DNA of 64,000 nucleotides from DASUPK01 sp963815665 (GCA_963815665.1 CAWFHN010000008.1:124001-188000), one strand, 5' to 3'; positions 1-8,775 are shown, counted from the stretch's first letter. A program made the numbers and translations. Notes: generated from the letters alone by a model not told the origin.

Positions 1-339
1 CGTGAAGGTCTCACCGACGAGATACTCGCCCCCAGCGCGCTCGGCGTCGATCCGGTCGAGACCCGCCCGGAGCGTGTCGCGACTTCGCACCACCGACTCC
101 TCGCCGAAGTCGTACCGCTTGCTCATATAGCTCCAGACGAACGGGAATGCCGCCCTCAGGCCGACCCGGCCCACGGCGGCCTTTGCCCGGGGCTGGTCGG
201 TGGTCATGAATCGGAGCGCGTACGGGAGGTTCCGCCTGGCCTCCCAGAAGCCCCCCCGCCTCATGTCGTGTCCGGCGTGCTCGTCGAAGAACTCCTCCAA
301 CTCCAGGGCTCGCCGCCGGCCGTCGTCAGTCCACCTCGA
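1..339 (-). CDS. Partial glutathione S-transferase-like protein, C-terminal helical domain only
   Basis: Minus-strand frame open from about 339 to the window edge, about 112 codons, cut off at position 1. It reads through RRRALELEEFFDEHAGHDMR near its start and ends with EYLVGETFT. Both resemble the all-helical C-terminal domain of glutathione S-transferases, where (F/Y)LVG.xFT precedes the conserved helix. The N-terminal thioredoxin-fold domain that should come first is absent, because the bases just upstream encode the end of a different protein. There is no ATG upstream; the TTG at 300 or an internal ATG near 278 are possible starts. It is either a truncated gene, the product of a rearrangement, or a stand-alone GST-C protein. 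The family call is from memory of motifs. Confidence 0.5.
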
Positions 340-1072
340 TCGAGTCGAGCTCGAGGGAGACGATCGTGGGGCCGCGCAGGGGCCGGCCGTTCGGTCCCTT
401 GGGGACGACGCGGCGCTTCGTGGGAAAGACCAGACCGTCGAACTCGCGATGCCCATCGCAGAGGTGCGCCGCGTTCGCCAGGGACGAGACCACGTCGGGG
501 TGGTAGTCGTGGCGGCGCAGGCGGCCCCCGGAATCGAAGTAGAGCGATTGCGCCCGGCAATGAGTGTGCACGCCCGCCGGGAAGGCAACATCGAGCCGGC
601 GCCAGCTCTCGTCGCCGACGGAGAGCGGCTCACCCTCCGAGACCTCGAAGCCCGGCCGCTCCAGCAGGAAAGGGATGGTCAGATAGTTCCAGAGCGCGTA
701 GGCCGCGAAGTAGAGGGCATCCAGGTCGTCCCACCACAGCTTGCGCCGCAGCCCCGAGAGCCCGAAGAAGGCGTCGCGCGCATCGCGGCGCTCGGCCACG
801 ACAGTCCCGTCCGCCCTCTCCATCCGCACCGAGCCCGCGTCGAACACGCCGCTGGTCCCCTCCTCCGGGTAGGGCTGGATCACCGCGCTCTGGCGCTCGG
901 CGGTCACGCTGAAGCCGTAGTCGCGGAAGCGATGCGCCTTTCCCTTCATCCGCATCAGCAGGCCGCTCGATTTGACGTGGGCGGAGATCCCCCTCACCCG
1001 TCGCCAGCGTCGCCGCCCGCCCGCCGCATCCATGACTTCCTCCAGCAGGGTCACTGCGCGGCTAGAAGCCAC
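326..1072 (-). CDS. Hypothetical protein, about 248 aa
   Basis: Uninterrupted 248-codon frame. I do not recognise the family. The first ~60 residues are basic (RRRWRRVRG, KGKAHRF). The rest alternates short beta-type stretches with conserved-looking aromatic/polar segments such as RRKLWWDDLDALYFAAYALW and DYHPDVV, and it ends naturally in IEVD. No signal peptide or membrane segment is clear. The ATG at 1072 overlaps the end of the upstream kinase gene by 22 nt; the in-frame ATG at 1033 (MDAAGG) would avoid the overlap and is an equally good start. It is read in the same direction as the kinase gene and may be its operon partner. Confidence 0.6.
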   Translation of the reverse strand: MASSRAVTLLEEVMDAAGGRRRWRRVRGISAHVKSSGLLMRMKGKAHRFRDYGFSVTAERQSAVIQPYPEEGTSGVFDAGSVRMERADGTVVAERRDARDAFFGLSGLRRKLWWDDLDALYFAAYALWNYLTIPFLLERPGFEVSEGEPLSVGDESWRRLDVAFPAGVHTHCRAQSLYFDSGGRLRRHDYHPDVVSSLANAAHLCDGHREFDGLVFPTKRRVVPKGPNGRPLRGPTIVSLELDSIEVD

Positions 1073-2676
1073 CAGTAATGTGGCTGGCCGCCCTGGTGAA
1101 GCTCGAGCTCCACGCCGCCGGGCGCCTGGGCCTCGATCTCGTCGAGGGGGATCGGCGCACCCTCGCCCCCTACCACGGTGAGGATCTCCGCCTCTTCCGC
1201 GAGACGCGTCATCGTCTCCGTCAGCGTCGAGCCCGCGCCGCCCCAGGCGACGATCTCATCCTCCACGAAGCCGACGGCGTCGCCGGTGACGAACCGGCCC
1301 TTGGCGTCGTCACGCGCCGCGGGCGCGACAGAGCCCGCCCGGATGCCCTCTAGGGACGAGCTGAGCCTCTCCGCGTTCTCGCCGATCGATGCGGTTGGAT
1401 CGAGCTCGACCAGCGCCGCGAGGCCGGCCTGCTGCGAGGTGCACACCACCACCGTCGCCTCCTTGTCAGAGAGCTCGGCGGCCCGCTCGGCCGCCATCAC
1501 CACGTTCGGGTTGTTGGGGAAGACCAGGACCTCCTCGGCCGGCACCTCGTGGATGGCGGCGAGCAGGTCGTAGATCGAAGGGTTGAAGGTCTCCCCGCCG
1601 TCGACGACGAACGCGCCGAGGCCCTCGTAGAGCTCCCGCATCCCGCGGCCGGCAACGACCGCCACGCCAGCGCAGCGGCCTGCCTGCAGCCGGGCACTGC
1701 GCTCGGCGATCTGCTGGCGCATGTCGGCGACGTCGAGCTGGCTCACACCGCCCGTTTGATCGAAGAGCGCGACCGCCGCCTCCGGCTCGTCTGTGTGGAC
1801 GTGGACCTTCAGGGTCGCCTCGTCGCCGACCACCAGGACCGAGTCGCCCAGCTCCTCCAGCATCGGGGCAAAGGAGCGGCTGTCGAGCCCGGAGCCGGTG
1901 ACGATGAAGTTCGTGCAGTAGCGGTAGCGGCTGTCCTCGTGGTGGGGGCGGGTATCCATGGCCGGCGAGTAGTGCGGGACCTCCGGAGACGACTCGACGT
2001 CACCCCGCAGACCGGCGACCACGCCGGCGAGGATCACCACCAGGCCGTGCGCCCCGGCGTCCACCACCCCGGACTCGCGCAGCACCTCGAGCTGCTCCGG
2101 GGTCCGCGCAACCGCCAGCTCTCCGTCCCGGACGGCGTCCTCGAGCAGCTCGGCGAGGAGGGCGTCCTGTTCCGCGGGCGTTGCGTCGGGCGAGAGGCGG
2201 ATCTCCTGCATGTGGGCCAGGCGGCGCGAGATCGAGTGGGCCATCTCGCGGAAGACGGTGAGCATCGTGCCCTCCGCCGGCTCGCGGACCGAATCGTAGG
2301 CCGCATCGGCGGCGCGCGCGAAGGCCGCCGCGACAAGCATCGGATCGACCAGCTCCCCGGGGCGGCTCGCCAGCTCCTCGGCGGCCCCGCGAACGATCTG
2401 GCTGAGGATCACCCCGGAGTTCCCGCGCGCGCCCATCAGCGCTGCCCTCGCGAGGGCGTTGACGAGCTCCGTGCGGCCAACCTCGTCCACCATCTGCCCA
2501 TCGAGGCGATCGAGCTCGTCGCTGACGGCGCGCAGGGTGAGTGCCATGTTGTCCCCGGTGTCTCCGTCGGCAACGGGGAAGACGTTGAGGTCGTTGACCT
2601 CCTTGCGCCGCTCCTCGAGGTGGGCAGCGGCCGCGCTGACGACGCGCCGGAAGCGCTCTATGGAGGGATCTGCCAT
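1051..2676 (-). CDS. DAK2-domain / DegV-like kinase, YloV-FakA type
   Basis: A 541-aa protein with the two-domain layout of the YloV/FakA family, whose characterised member phosphorylates fatty acids bound by FakB-type partners. Residues ~1-200 form a DhaL (DAK2) nucleotide-binding domain: NVFPVADGDTGDNM carries the metal/ATP-binding aspartates and ALMGARGNSGVILSQ the glycine-rich turn. Residues ~220-541 form the associated DegV-like C-terminal region, with VHVHTDEP and VFPNNPNVVMAA. In many Gram-positives and Actinobacteria this gene sits beside rpmB, and rpmB lies about 0.9 kb upstream here on the same strand, which supports the call. ATG start; no strong Shine-Dalgarno visible. The substrate is inferred only from the family. 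Confidence 0.85.
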   Translation of the reverse strand: MADPSIERFRRVVSAAAAHLEERRKEVNDLNVFPVADGDTGDNMALTLRAVSDELDRLDGQMVDEVGRTELVNALARAALMGARGNSGVILSQIVRGAAEELASRPGELVDPMLVAAAFARAADAAYDSVREPAEGTMLTVFREMAHSISRRLAHMQEIRLSPDATPAEQDALLAELLEDAVRDGELAVARTPEQLEVLRESGVVDAGAHGLVVILAGVVAGLRGDVESSPEVPHYSPAMDTRPHHEDSRYRYCTNFIVTGSGLDSRSFAPMLEELGDSVLVVGDEATLKVHVHTDEPEAAVALFDQTGGVSQLDVADMRQQIAERSARLQAGRCAGVAVVAGRGMRELYEGLGAFVVDGGETFNPSIYDLLAAIHEVPAEEVLVFPNNPNVVMAAERAAELSDKEATVVVCTSQQAGLAALVELDPTASIGENAERLSSSLEGIRAGSVAPAARDDAKGRFVTGDAVGFVEDEIVAWGGAGSTLTETMTRLAEEAEILTVVGGEGAPIPLDEIEAQAPGGVELELHQGGQPHYWWLLAAQ

Positions 2677-2703
2677 TGAGCGCCGGAAATGGTCGCAGAA
2701 TGA

Positions 2704-2733
2704 GAGAGACCCGGGCTTGCGCCCGGGCCTCTC
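2704..2733 (-). terminator. Strong GC-rich hairpin, probable terminator
   Basis: Arms of 13 nt (2704-2716 and 2721-2733) pair with one mismatch around a 4-nt loop. The hairpin lies between the stop of the repeat protein at 2767 and the start of the kinase gene at 2676. No T-run follows, so it may be a Rho-assisted or actinobacterial-type terminator, or only an mRNA-stabilising stem. Confidence 0.5.
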
Positions 2734-2766
2734 CGTTCACAGCCAAGCCGGTCTTTCAGCTCCGGC

Positions 2767-3456
2767 TTATGGCTCCAGGCACTCCGCGATCGGCGTGAAA
2801 TTGTGCGCCGCACCGTCGCTGTTCCCGGCTCGGACGAACCAGTTGCCGAAGAGGAACGCCTGGGACATCGCCAGGTCGGCATCGCTGCTATCCCATGTTC
2901 CGCCACCGCTTACCACCTGCTCGCCCGCATTACAGCCCTTGCTGGTGAGGGTGCTCCCAGCCGCCGCGACCCCGGCCGCGACTCCCGAGCGGGTGATGAT
3001 GCTCTTCAGGGCGTTGGCCCCAACGGAGCCGTTCGCCAGCTTGCCCGTGCTCACAGCGGCGGCGGCGATCTTGCCCTCTGTCACCGACAGGTCGGCGAGC
3101 TTGCCCTCTGTCACCGACAGGTCGGCGAGCTTGCCCGTGCTCACAGCGGCGTCGGCGATCTTGCCCGTCGTCACGGCGTTGTCGGCGATCTTCGTCTCGG
3201 TCACCGCGTTGTCCCGGATCGTCAGGTTCGGGTAGGTCCCCTGCAGATCTCCGGTGGCGGGCGAGTTGAGCTGGGCGTTGAGCCCGTTCACCTTCTTCTT
3301 CAGCTTCTTGAACTTCTTGTTGCTGACCGCGCTCGATGACGCTGTCGGTCCACTTTGTGCGGCGACGGCGGTGCCGCTCAGCGCGATGAAGATCGCCAAG
3401 AGCCCCAACACGTGCCTGCGCAGGTACTCACGCACCTTGGTGCTGTCCATATCCAC
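2767..3456 (-). CDS. Exported repeat protein with seven decapeptide repeats
   Basis: A 229-aa protein. Residues ~14-33 (LRRHVLGLLAIFIALSGTAVA) form a signal peptide or N-terminal anchor. A lysine-rich linker (KKFKKLKKKVNGL) follows. Then come about seven imperfect decapeptide repeats of the form DxAVTxGKIA (for example DNAVTTGKIA, DLSVTEGKLA), and a C-terminal ~60-residue domain with two cysteines. Two 30-bp units (3071-3100 and 3101-3130) are identical in DNA. Such short repeats give elongated helical or fibre-like stalks; similar proteins are common in Thermoleophilia genomes as I remember them, with no function known to me. It is transcribed with rpmB on its 5' side and ends before a hairpin at 2704-2733. 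Confidence 0.75.
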   Translation of the reverse strand: MDMDSTKVREYLRRHVLGLLAIFIALSGTAVAAQSGPTASSSAVSNKKFKKLKKKVNGLNAQLNSPATGDLQGTYPNLTIRDNAVTETKIADNAVTTGKIADAAVSTGKLADLSVTEGKLADLSVTEGKIAAAAVSTGKLANGSVGANALKSIITRSGVAAGVAAAGSTLTSKGCNAGEQVVSGGGTWDSSDADLAMSQAFLFGNWFVRAGNSDGAAHNFTPIAECLEP

Positions 3457-3604
3457 TCCTTGATTGGGGACGCCGCGACGGCCGTGAACGAGGCTGGTTC
3501 TCCCCTCCCCTCGGCGCCGACGTCAGCTTCGTTGTCAGGCGCATACAACCACGCCGAGCGGCGCGCGACAACCCCGTGGATCCCCGCGGACAACTATTGG
3601 GTGA

Positions 3605-3799
3605 TTAGGCGGCCTTGGTCACCTTGTTCGACTTCAGGCAGCGAGCGCAGACGTACACCCGCGCCGTCCCGCCCCCCGGCTCCTGGATGCGGACCTTCTG
3701 GAGGTTGGGATTGAAGCGCCGCCGGGTGGCCACCATCGAGTGGCTTCGCGAGTTGCCGAACGCGGGGCGCTTGCCGCAGCTGTGACAGACCTTGGCCAT
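3605..3799 (-). CDS. rpmB: 50S ribosomal protein L28
   Basis: A 64-aa protein matching L28 over its full length. The N-terminal MAKVCHSCGKRPAFGNSRSH carries the typical GKR-P-GN-SH signature, and the RRRFNPNLQKVRI stretch follows. It has the four-cysteine form (CHSC ... CARC), the zinc-binding version of L28 common in Actinobacteria. It is a small basic component of the large ribosomal subunit. The gene stands alone, divergent from the PAS-EAL gene across a 165-bp gap that must hold both promoters. Confidence 0.97.
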   Translation of the reverse strand: MAKVCHSCGKRPAFGNSRSHSMVATRRRFNPNLQKVRIQEPGGGTARVYVCARCLKSNKVTKAA

Positions 3800-3964
3800 G
3801 GGCGGGCATGGTAGCGACGTGCCGCCGCGGCGTTATGGCGGCCGCCGGTCGAGGCAGGGACGGGGCCGGCATTGGAGAAATCATCAAGTTCTGCACGGGA
3901 TCCGTCGACCGATACTCGGTAGGCAGAGATCCCTGCGGCGGCAAATGACGCCCTCGAGGACCAG

Positions 3965-5119
3965 ATGACCATCCGGCACAGGACGCGATTCGGAGCGCAG
4001 GCACCCCTCGGGGCGGAATTCGAGACGCTCGAGGGCTCGATCGCCGATTACCTGGGCGACATGGTCTCCGCCCACGCCCCCGACGGGACCTACCGCTACG
4101 TCTCGGCTGCGTCGAAGGAACTGCTGGGATATGAGCCCGATGAGCTGGTCGGGCGCTCGGCTTACGACCTCTTTCATCCCGACGACATGGCCAAGGTCGC
4201 GGCCGCGCATCGCAGCACTCTCGAGGGGGCCCCGTTCACCGTCGCCTACCGGATACGGCGAAAGGACCACGAGTACCTCTGGGTCGAGACGACCATCCGC
4301 GCGATCTCCGACGAGGATTCCGGCGAGGTCATCGAGATCGTCTGCTCGACGCGACCCGTCGGCGATCGCCGCGTGGTCGAGAAGCTGAGCAGCGAGGACC
4401 ACCTCAGATCGGTCGATCGCGTTCAGGCGGTCCTCGACAAGGAGCTGATCTATCCCGTCTACCAACCCGTCCTCAATCTGGAGACCGGACAGGTGATCGC
4501 GTACGAGGCCCTCTCCCGATTCCCGGCCGAGCCGGAGCGCGGGCCGGACCGCTGGTTCGGGGAGGCCTGGGACGTCGGCCTCGGGATCCCCCTGGAGCTG
4601 CTGGCTGTGCGGATCGCAGCCAGGGCGCTCCCGCAGCTTCCGGACGATGTCAGTCTCTCCGTCAACGCGTCTCCCCCGACGGTCTTCTCCGGGCGATTCA
4701 TCTCCTGCTTCGGCGCTTCCCTCGAAAGGGTCACCGTCGAGCTGACCGAGCACCTCAAGGTCGACGACTACGAAGGGTTCACGTCGAAACTCCGCCCGCT
4801 GCGCGCGGCCGGCGGGAGGGTCGCCATCGATGACTTCGGAGCCGGCTACGCCAGCCTCCGGCACATCATCAAGGTGCGCCCGGAGTGGATCAAGCTCGAC
4901 ATCTCCCTGACCGAGAGGGTCGACGAGAACCCTGTGGTGCACGCCCTGGCGAAATCCCTCGTAACGTTCGCCGACGAGGTGGGCGTGCGGGTGATTGCCG
5001 AGGGCATCGAGACCGAGGAGGAGCTCGAGGCACTCATCGACGCCGGCTTCCGCTACGGGCAGGGCTTCTACTTCGGCGTGCCGGCGCCGCTCGACGTGGC
5101 GCTGGCCGCGGCGGGCTAG
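3965..5119 (+). CDS. PAS-EAL cyclic-di-GMP phosphodiesterase
   Basis: A 384-aa cytoplasmic signalling protein. Residues ~20-135 form a PAS fold (YRYVSAASKELLGYEPDELVGRSAYDLFHPDD). Residues ~155-384 form an EAL domain. All the residues used in catalysis appear to be present: the EAL itself in AYEALSRF, the asparagine in SVNASPP, ELTEH, IDDFGAGYASL, KLDISL, AEGIET and GQGF. It should therefore be an active phosphodiesterase that hydrolyses c-di-GMP to pGpG in response to whatever the PAS domain senses. No membrane segments and no GGDEF domain. Its stop overlaps the convergent ribH stop by 4 nt. Confidence 0.92.
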   Translation: MTIRHRTRFGAQAPLGAEFETLEGSIADYLGDMVSAHAPDGTYRYVSAASKELLGYEPDELVGRSAYDLFHPDDMAKVAAAHRSTLEGAPFTVAYRIRRKDHEYLWVETTIRAISDEDSGEVIEIVCSTRPVGDRRVVEKLSSEDHLRSVDRVQAVLDKELIYPVYQPVLNLETGQVIAYEALSRFPAEPERGPDRWFGEAWDVGLGIPLELLAVRIAARALPQLPDDVSLSVNASPPTVFSGRFISCFGASLERVTVELTEHLKVDDYEGFTSKLRPLRAAGGRVAIDDFGAGYASLRHIIKVRPEWIKLDISLTERVDENPVVHALAKSLVTFADEVGVRVIAEGIETEEELEALIDAGFRYGQGFYFGVPAPLDVALAAAG

Positions 5120-5613
5120 CTGTCAGCTCGAAGCCCGCGAGCCAGCAGCGCCATTCGCATCGCGACCACGGCCGCCCCTCGGCCCTGGTCGCGCTTGCCG
5201 CCGCCCGAGCGGGCCAGGGCCTGGTCCATGTTCTCGGCCGTGATCACCCCGAAGGCGCAGGGCACGCCGGTGTCGAGCTGGACCCGTTGTGTCCCTGCCG
5301 CGACCTCGTTGCAGACGTGGTCGTAGTGGCTGGTCTCGCCGCGGATCACCACACCGAGGCAGGCGATCCCCGCAAACCGGCCGCTCTCGGCGCAGAGCTT
5401 CGCCGCGAACGGCAGCTCGAAGGCGCCCGGCACCCGGTAGGTGTGGACCGAGGCCTCGCTGACGCCGCCGAGGTCGAATCCCTCCGCGGCGCCGTTCAGG
5501 AGCCGCTCGGCGATGTCCTCGTAGAAGGTCGCCACGCAGACCGCGAAGTCGCTGCCCGCCAGGGCCTCGCGCTCCTCCCCGGAGAAGCGCTCGTGCTCGG
5601 GTGCCTCAGTCAC
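5116..5613 (-). CDS. ribH: 6,7-dimethyl-8-ribityllumazine synthase
   Basis: A 165-aa lumazine synthase, which condenses the ribityl-uracil product of RibD with the butanone phosphate made by RibBA. The family signature is clear: VATFYEDIAERLL, YRVPGAFELPFAAK, LGVVIRGETSHYDHVC, VPCAFGVITAENMDQA. The histidine in RGETSHYDH is the catalytic base in the family. It is the last gene of a four-gene riboflavin operon (ribD, ribE, ribBA, ribH), overlapping the 3' end of ribBA by 8 nt. Confidence 0.96.
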   Translation of the reverse strand: MTEAPEHERFSGEEREALAGSDFAVCVATFYEDIAERLLNGAAEGFDLGGVSEASVHTYRVPGAFELPFAAKLCAESGRFAGIACLGVVIRGETSHYDHVCNEVAAGTQRVQLDTGVPCAFGVITAENMDQALARSGGGKRDQGRGAAVVAMRMALLARGLRADS

Positions 5614-6955
5614 CGGGGGGATAGTCCGGGGAGCCGGCGTCCTCTCGGCGGTTCTCCTCGTCCTTGCGATGCTCCTCGTAGAGCAGCTGCTCGTCGAGCG
5701 GCAGGCCCTGGTGATGGAGCGCGTGGCCCATCCGGTCGCGCTTGGCGTTCAGGTAGGCCTCGTTGTGCGGGTTGGGAACGGACTGGATCGGCACCTGGTC
5801 GGTGACCGAGAGGCCGTAGCCCTCCAGGCCGAGGATCTTCTTCGGGTTGTTGGTGAGGATGCGGATGCTCGAGAGCCCGAGGTCCACGAGGATCTGGGCG
5901 CCGATTCCGTAGTCGCGCAGGTCGGCCGGCAGGCCGAGCTTGAGGTTGGCGTCGACGGTGTCGAGGCCCTCCTCCTGGAGCTTGTACGCGCGCAGCTTGT
6001 TGAGCAGCCCGATGCCGCGGCCCTCCTGGGAGAGATAGAGCAGGACGCCCTTCCCCTCCTGCTCGATCGTCGCGAGGGCAGCCTCCAGCTGCTCGCCGCA
6101 GTCGCAGCGCAGCGAGTGGAAGACGTCGCCGGTGAGGCACTCGGAGTGGACGCGGACCAGCACGTCCTCGGAGCCGGCCACCTCGCCCTTGACCATCGCG
6201 ACGTGGTGCTTGTCGTCGATCAGCGAGCGGTAGCCGACCGCGCTGAACTCGCCGAACTTGGTCGGCAGCTTCGTCGAGACGATCCGCTCGACGAGCTTCT
6301 CGTTGCGCCGCCGGTAGGCGATCAGGTCGGCGACTGTGACCATCTTCAGGTCATGCTTTGCGCAGTAGTCCGCGAGGTCGGGGACGCGCGCCATCGTGCC
6401 GTCCTCGTTCATCACCTCGCAGATCACCCCGGCGGGGATCAGACCCGCGAGGCGGGCGAGGTCGACCGCGGCCTCGGTCTGGCCGGTGCGCTCCAGGACG
6501 CCGCCGTCCTTGGCCTTGAGTGGGAAGACGTGGCCCGGCTGGACGAGGTCCTCGGGACGCGAGTGGGGATCGATCGCCACCTGGATCGTCCGGGCGCGAT
6601 CGGCCGCGGAAATGCCGGTGGTGACGCCCTCGCGCGCCTCGACCGACACGGTGAAGGCCGTCTGGAATGGGGCCTCGTTCTTGGCCGCCATCAGGTTGAG
6701 CCCGAGCTCGTTGCAGCGCTCGTCGGTGAGCGCCAGGCAGATCAGGCCCCTGCCGTGGGTCGCCATGAAGTTGACGGCCTCGGGGGTCGCGAACTGCGCG
6801 GCCATCGTCAGGTCGCCCTCGTTCTCGCGGTTCTCGTCGTCGCAGACCACGACCATCCGGCCGCGACGGATGTCCTCGATCGCCTCCTCGATGGTGGCGA
6901 AGGGCGAGTCCGTCTTCGTCTCGGTCATCGTCTGGTCCTTGGTCCGCTCGGTCAT
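5606..6955 (-). CDS. ribBA: Bifunctional DHBP synthase / GTP cyclohydrolase II
   Basis: A 449-aa fusion making both precursors of the riboflavin pathway. The N-terminal half is 3,4-dihydroxy-2-butanone-4-phosphate synthase (VVVCDDENRENEGDL metal site, MATHGRGLICLAL, PGHVFPL). The C-terminal half is GTP cyclohydrolase II (RVHSECLTGDVFHSLRCDCG with the zinc cysteines, SQEGRGIGLLNK). The frame is open further upstream, but I take the ATG at 6955 because GGAG lies just before it and it leaves ribE (stop 6964) free. The C-terminal tail is rich in charged residues. Confidence 0.95.
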   Translation of the reverse strand: MTERTKDQTMTETKTDSPFATIEEAIEDIRRGRMVVVCDDENRENEGDLTMAAQFATPEAVNFMATHGRGLICLALTDERCNELGLNLMAAKNEAPFQTAFTVSVEAREGVTTGISAADRARTIQVAIDPHSRPEDLVQPGHVFPLKAKDGGVLERTGQTEAAVDLARLAGLIPAGVICEVMNEDGTMARVPDLADYCAKHDLKMVTVADLIAYRRRNEKLVERIVSTKLPTKFGEFSAVGYRSLIDDKHHVAMVKGEVAGSEDVLVRVHSECLTGDVFHSLRCDCGEQLEAALATIEQEGKGVLLYLSQEGRGIGLLNKLRAYKLQEEGLDTVDANLKLGLPADLRDYGIGAQILVDLGLSSIRILTNNPKKILGLEGYGLSVTDQVPIQSVPNPHNEAYLNAKRDRMGHALHHQGLPLDEQLLYEEHRKDEENRREDAGSPDYPPGD

Positions 6956-6963
6956 CTGTACTC

Positions 6964-7584
6964 CTACTCGTTCTCGGTGGCTAAGGGTGACAGGCCCGCG
7001 TCGGCTTCCAGCTGGCGTCGCACGTAGCGGGCGAGGACGTCGCACTCGACGTTGACCCGGTCGCCGGGCTCCAGCGATCCCAGGGTCGTCCGCTCCAGGG
7101 TCTCGGGGATCAGCGAGACCTCGAGGCCGAAATCGGTGAGGTCGGCGATCGTCAGGCTGACGCCCTCGATCGCGATCGATCCACGCTCGACGACGTAGGG
7201 CAGCAGCTCGTCCGGGAGATCGATCCGCAGCCGCTTGGCGAATCCGTCGCCAGCGATTTCGGTGACGGTGGCAGTTCCGTCGACGTGCCCCTGGACGACG
7301 TGGCCGCCAAGGCGATCGGTTGCCAGCAGGGGAAGCTCCAGATTCACCGGCGAGGATGACTCGAGCTCACCCAGGGTCGTCAGCGAGAGCGTCTGGTGCA
7401 TGACGTCCGCTTCGAAGGCTCCACCGGCGACAGCGATGGCGGTCAGGCAAGCGCCGTTGACCGCGACGGAATCGCCCTCGTCGAGCTCGGCGGCGAGCTC
7501 CGCATCGATTCGAAGACGTGCGCCTTCGTCCGAGGTCTCGACCGTCTCGACCTTTCCCAGCTCCTTGATGATCCCGGTGAACAT
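6964..7584 (-). CDS. ribE: Riboflavin synthase, alpha subunit
   Basis: A 206-aa protein beginning MFTGIIKELG, the near-invariant start of riboflavin synthase, which dismutates two lumazine molecules to riboflavin. Two internally repeated lumazine-binding barrels are visible: SVAVNGACLTA with LPLLATDRLGGHVVQGHVDG, and GSIAIEGVSLTIA with IPETLERTTLG. The open frame extends to 7836 but that part is antisense-like; the ATG at 7584 is the family start and lies 10 nt after the ribD stop. It is in an operon with ribD and ribBA. Confidence 0.96.
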   Translation of the reverse strand: MFTGIIKELGKVETVETSDEGARLRIDAELAAELDEGDSVAVNGACLTAIAVAGGAFEADVMHQTLSLTTLGELESSSPVNLELPLLATDRLGGHVVQGHVDGTATVTEIAGDGFAKRLRIDLPDELLPYVVERGSIAIEGVSLTIADLTDFGLEVSLIPETLERTTLGSLEPGDRVNVECDVLARYVRRQLEADAGLSPLATENE

Positions 7585-7594
7585 CAGTTGCTCA

Positions 7595-8725
7595 TCACCA
7601 TTCCCGAAGCCTCGCGCGGACGAGCATGTCCTCGCCCACCCGGTCGAAGGTCGTGGCCAGCGGGCGGACACCGTCCGCGATGCGAACGGCGCCCTCGCCC
7701 TCGAGAACCGCTCTCGCTTGCGCCGCCCCGACCAGGACCGGGGCGATGAAGAGCCGCATCTCGTCGACCTCGCCCGCGTCGAAGAGCGCACCGGCGAAGG
7801 TGGGGCCGCCCTCCACGAGAAGATCCTGGATGTCATGACGACCGAGCTCGTTCAGCCCCGCCTCGAGGCGGTCGCGATCGGTGCGACCCGGCGCGACGAT
7901 CACCTCCGCGCCGGCGTGCTCCAGAGCGTCACGCTTGGCGGAGGGCGCCTCGGGCGCGCAGATCACGATCAGCGGTGCCTCCTCGATCGAGCCGACGAGG
8001 GCCGATCCGATCGGCAGCCGGGCGCCGGAGTCGAAGACGACCCGGGCGGGCTGACTGGCGGCGCCCTCGATCCGGGCGGTGAGCAACGGGTCGTCGGCGA
8101 GCGCGGTGCCGATCCCCACCGCAACCGCGTCGCACTCGGCGCGCCAGCCGTGGACGAGCTCGCGGCTCTCGACGCTCGAGATCCACCGTGAATCTCCGGT
8201 CGGCGACGCGACGCGGCCGTCGAGCGACATCGCGGCCTTGTAGGTGACGAGCGGGCGACCGGTGCGAGCGCGCTTGCGGAAAGGCTGGTTGAGCAGCCGG
8301 GCGGCGCTCGCCTCGGGGCCACCGGCGAGCTCGACCTCGACACCGCCGTCGCGGAGCATCCCCGGCCCGCGGCCCGAGGCCTTGTCGGTCGGGTCCTCGG
8401 ACGCGTAGACGACGCGCGAGATACCGGCTTCGAGGATCGCCTCCGTGCATGGCGGCTGACGGCCGGTGTGGGCGCAGGGCTCGAGCGTCACGTAGATCGC
8501 TGAGCCGGCGGGATCGGCGCCACGCGAGCGGCAGTCCTCGATCGCGGCTCGCTCGGCGTGGGGATCACCGTACTGCGCATGAAATCCCTCCCCGATGACC
8601 TCGCCGTCGCGGACGAGCACGGCGCCAACCAGCGGATTCGGGCTCACCCGCCCGCGACCGCCCTCCGCAAGCTCCAGCGCTCTGCGCAGGTAAGAGGCTT
8701 CAAGTTCGGTGCTGACCGTGCCCAT
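7595..8725 (-). CDS. ribD: Bifunctional riboflavin deaminase/reductase
   Basis: A 376-aa RibD. The N-terminal ~150 residues are the zinc deaminase: PHAERAAIE (HAE motif) and TLEPCAHTGRQPPC (PCxxxxxxPPC). The C-terminal part is the NADPH reductase, with TYKAAMSLDGRVA and LLVEGGPTFAGAL. Together they carry out the second and third steps after GTP cyclohydrolase II. It is the first gene of the rib operon. I looked for an FMN riboswitch upstream and do not see one: the gap to the divergent flippase gene is only 79 bp. Confidence 0.96.
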   Translation of the reverse strand: MGTVSTELEASYLRRALELAEGGRGRVSPNPLVGAVLVRDGEVIGEGFHAQYGDPHAERAAIEDCRSRGADPAGSAIYVTLEPCAHTGRQPPCTEAILEAGISRVVYASEDPTDKASGRGPGMLRDGGVEVELAGGPEASAARLLNQPFRKRARTGRPLVTYKAAMSLDGRVASPTGDSRWISSVESRELVHGWRAECDAVAVGIGTALADDPLLTARIEGAASQPARVVFDSGARLPIGSALVGSIEEAPLIVICAPEAPSAKRDALEHAGAEVIVAPGRTDRDRLEAGLNELGRHDIQDLLVEGGPTFAGALFDAGEVDEMRLFIAPVLVGAAQARAVLEGEGAVRIADGVRPLATTFDRVGEDMLVRARLREW

Positions 8726-8751
8726 GCCGCCCTCCTTCGGGGCTAGCGAGA

Positions 8752-8775
8752 CTGATTGACTGGTCAGTCAGCCAG
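8752..8775. promoter_or_regulatory. Imperfect palindrome between divergent ribD and flippase genes, possible operator
   Basis: A 24-bp imperfect palindrome (9 of 12 half-site positions pair) built on a TGACTGGTCAGTCA core, in the 79-bp divergent gap. The size and core resemble operators of TetR-family regulators. No regulator gene lies next to it, so this is a suggestion only. Confidence 0.35.

Noticed and set aside
3061..3190. Regularly spaced 30-bp repeats that could suggest a CRISPR array
   Set aside because: The repeats are adjacent, without spacers, and encode an in-frame decapeptide repeat.
5669..7027. Long plus-strand open frames opposite ribBA, der, cmk and metK (up to ~460 codons)
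   Set aside because: They are antisense shadows of highly conserved minus-strand genes in very GC-rich DNA; no family-like motifs and no ribosome sites.
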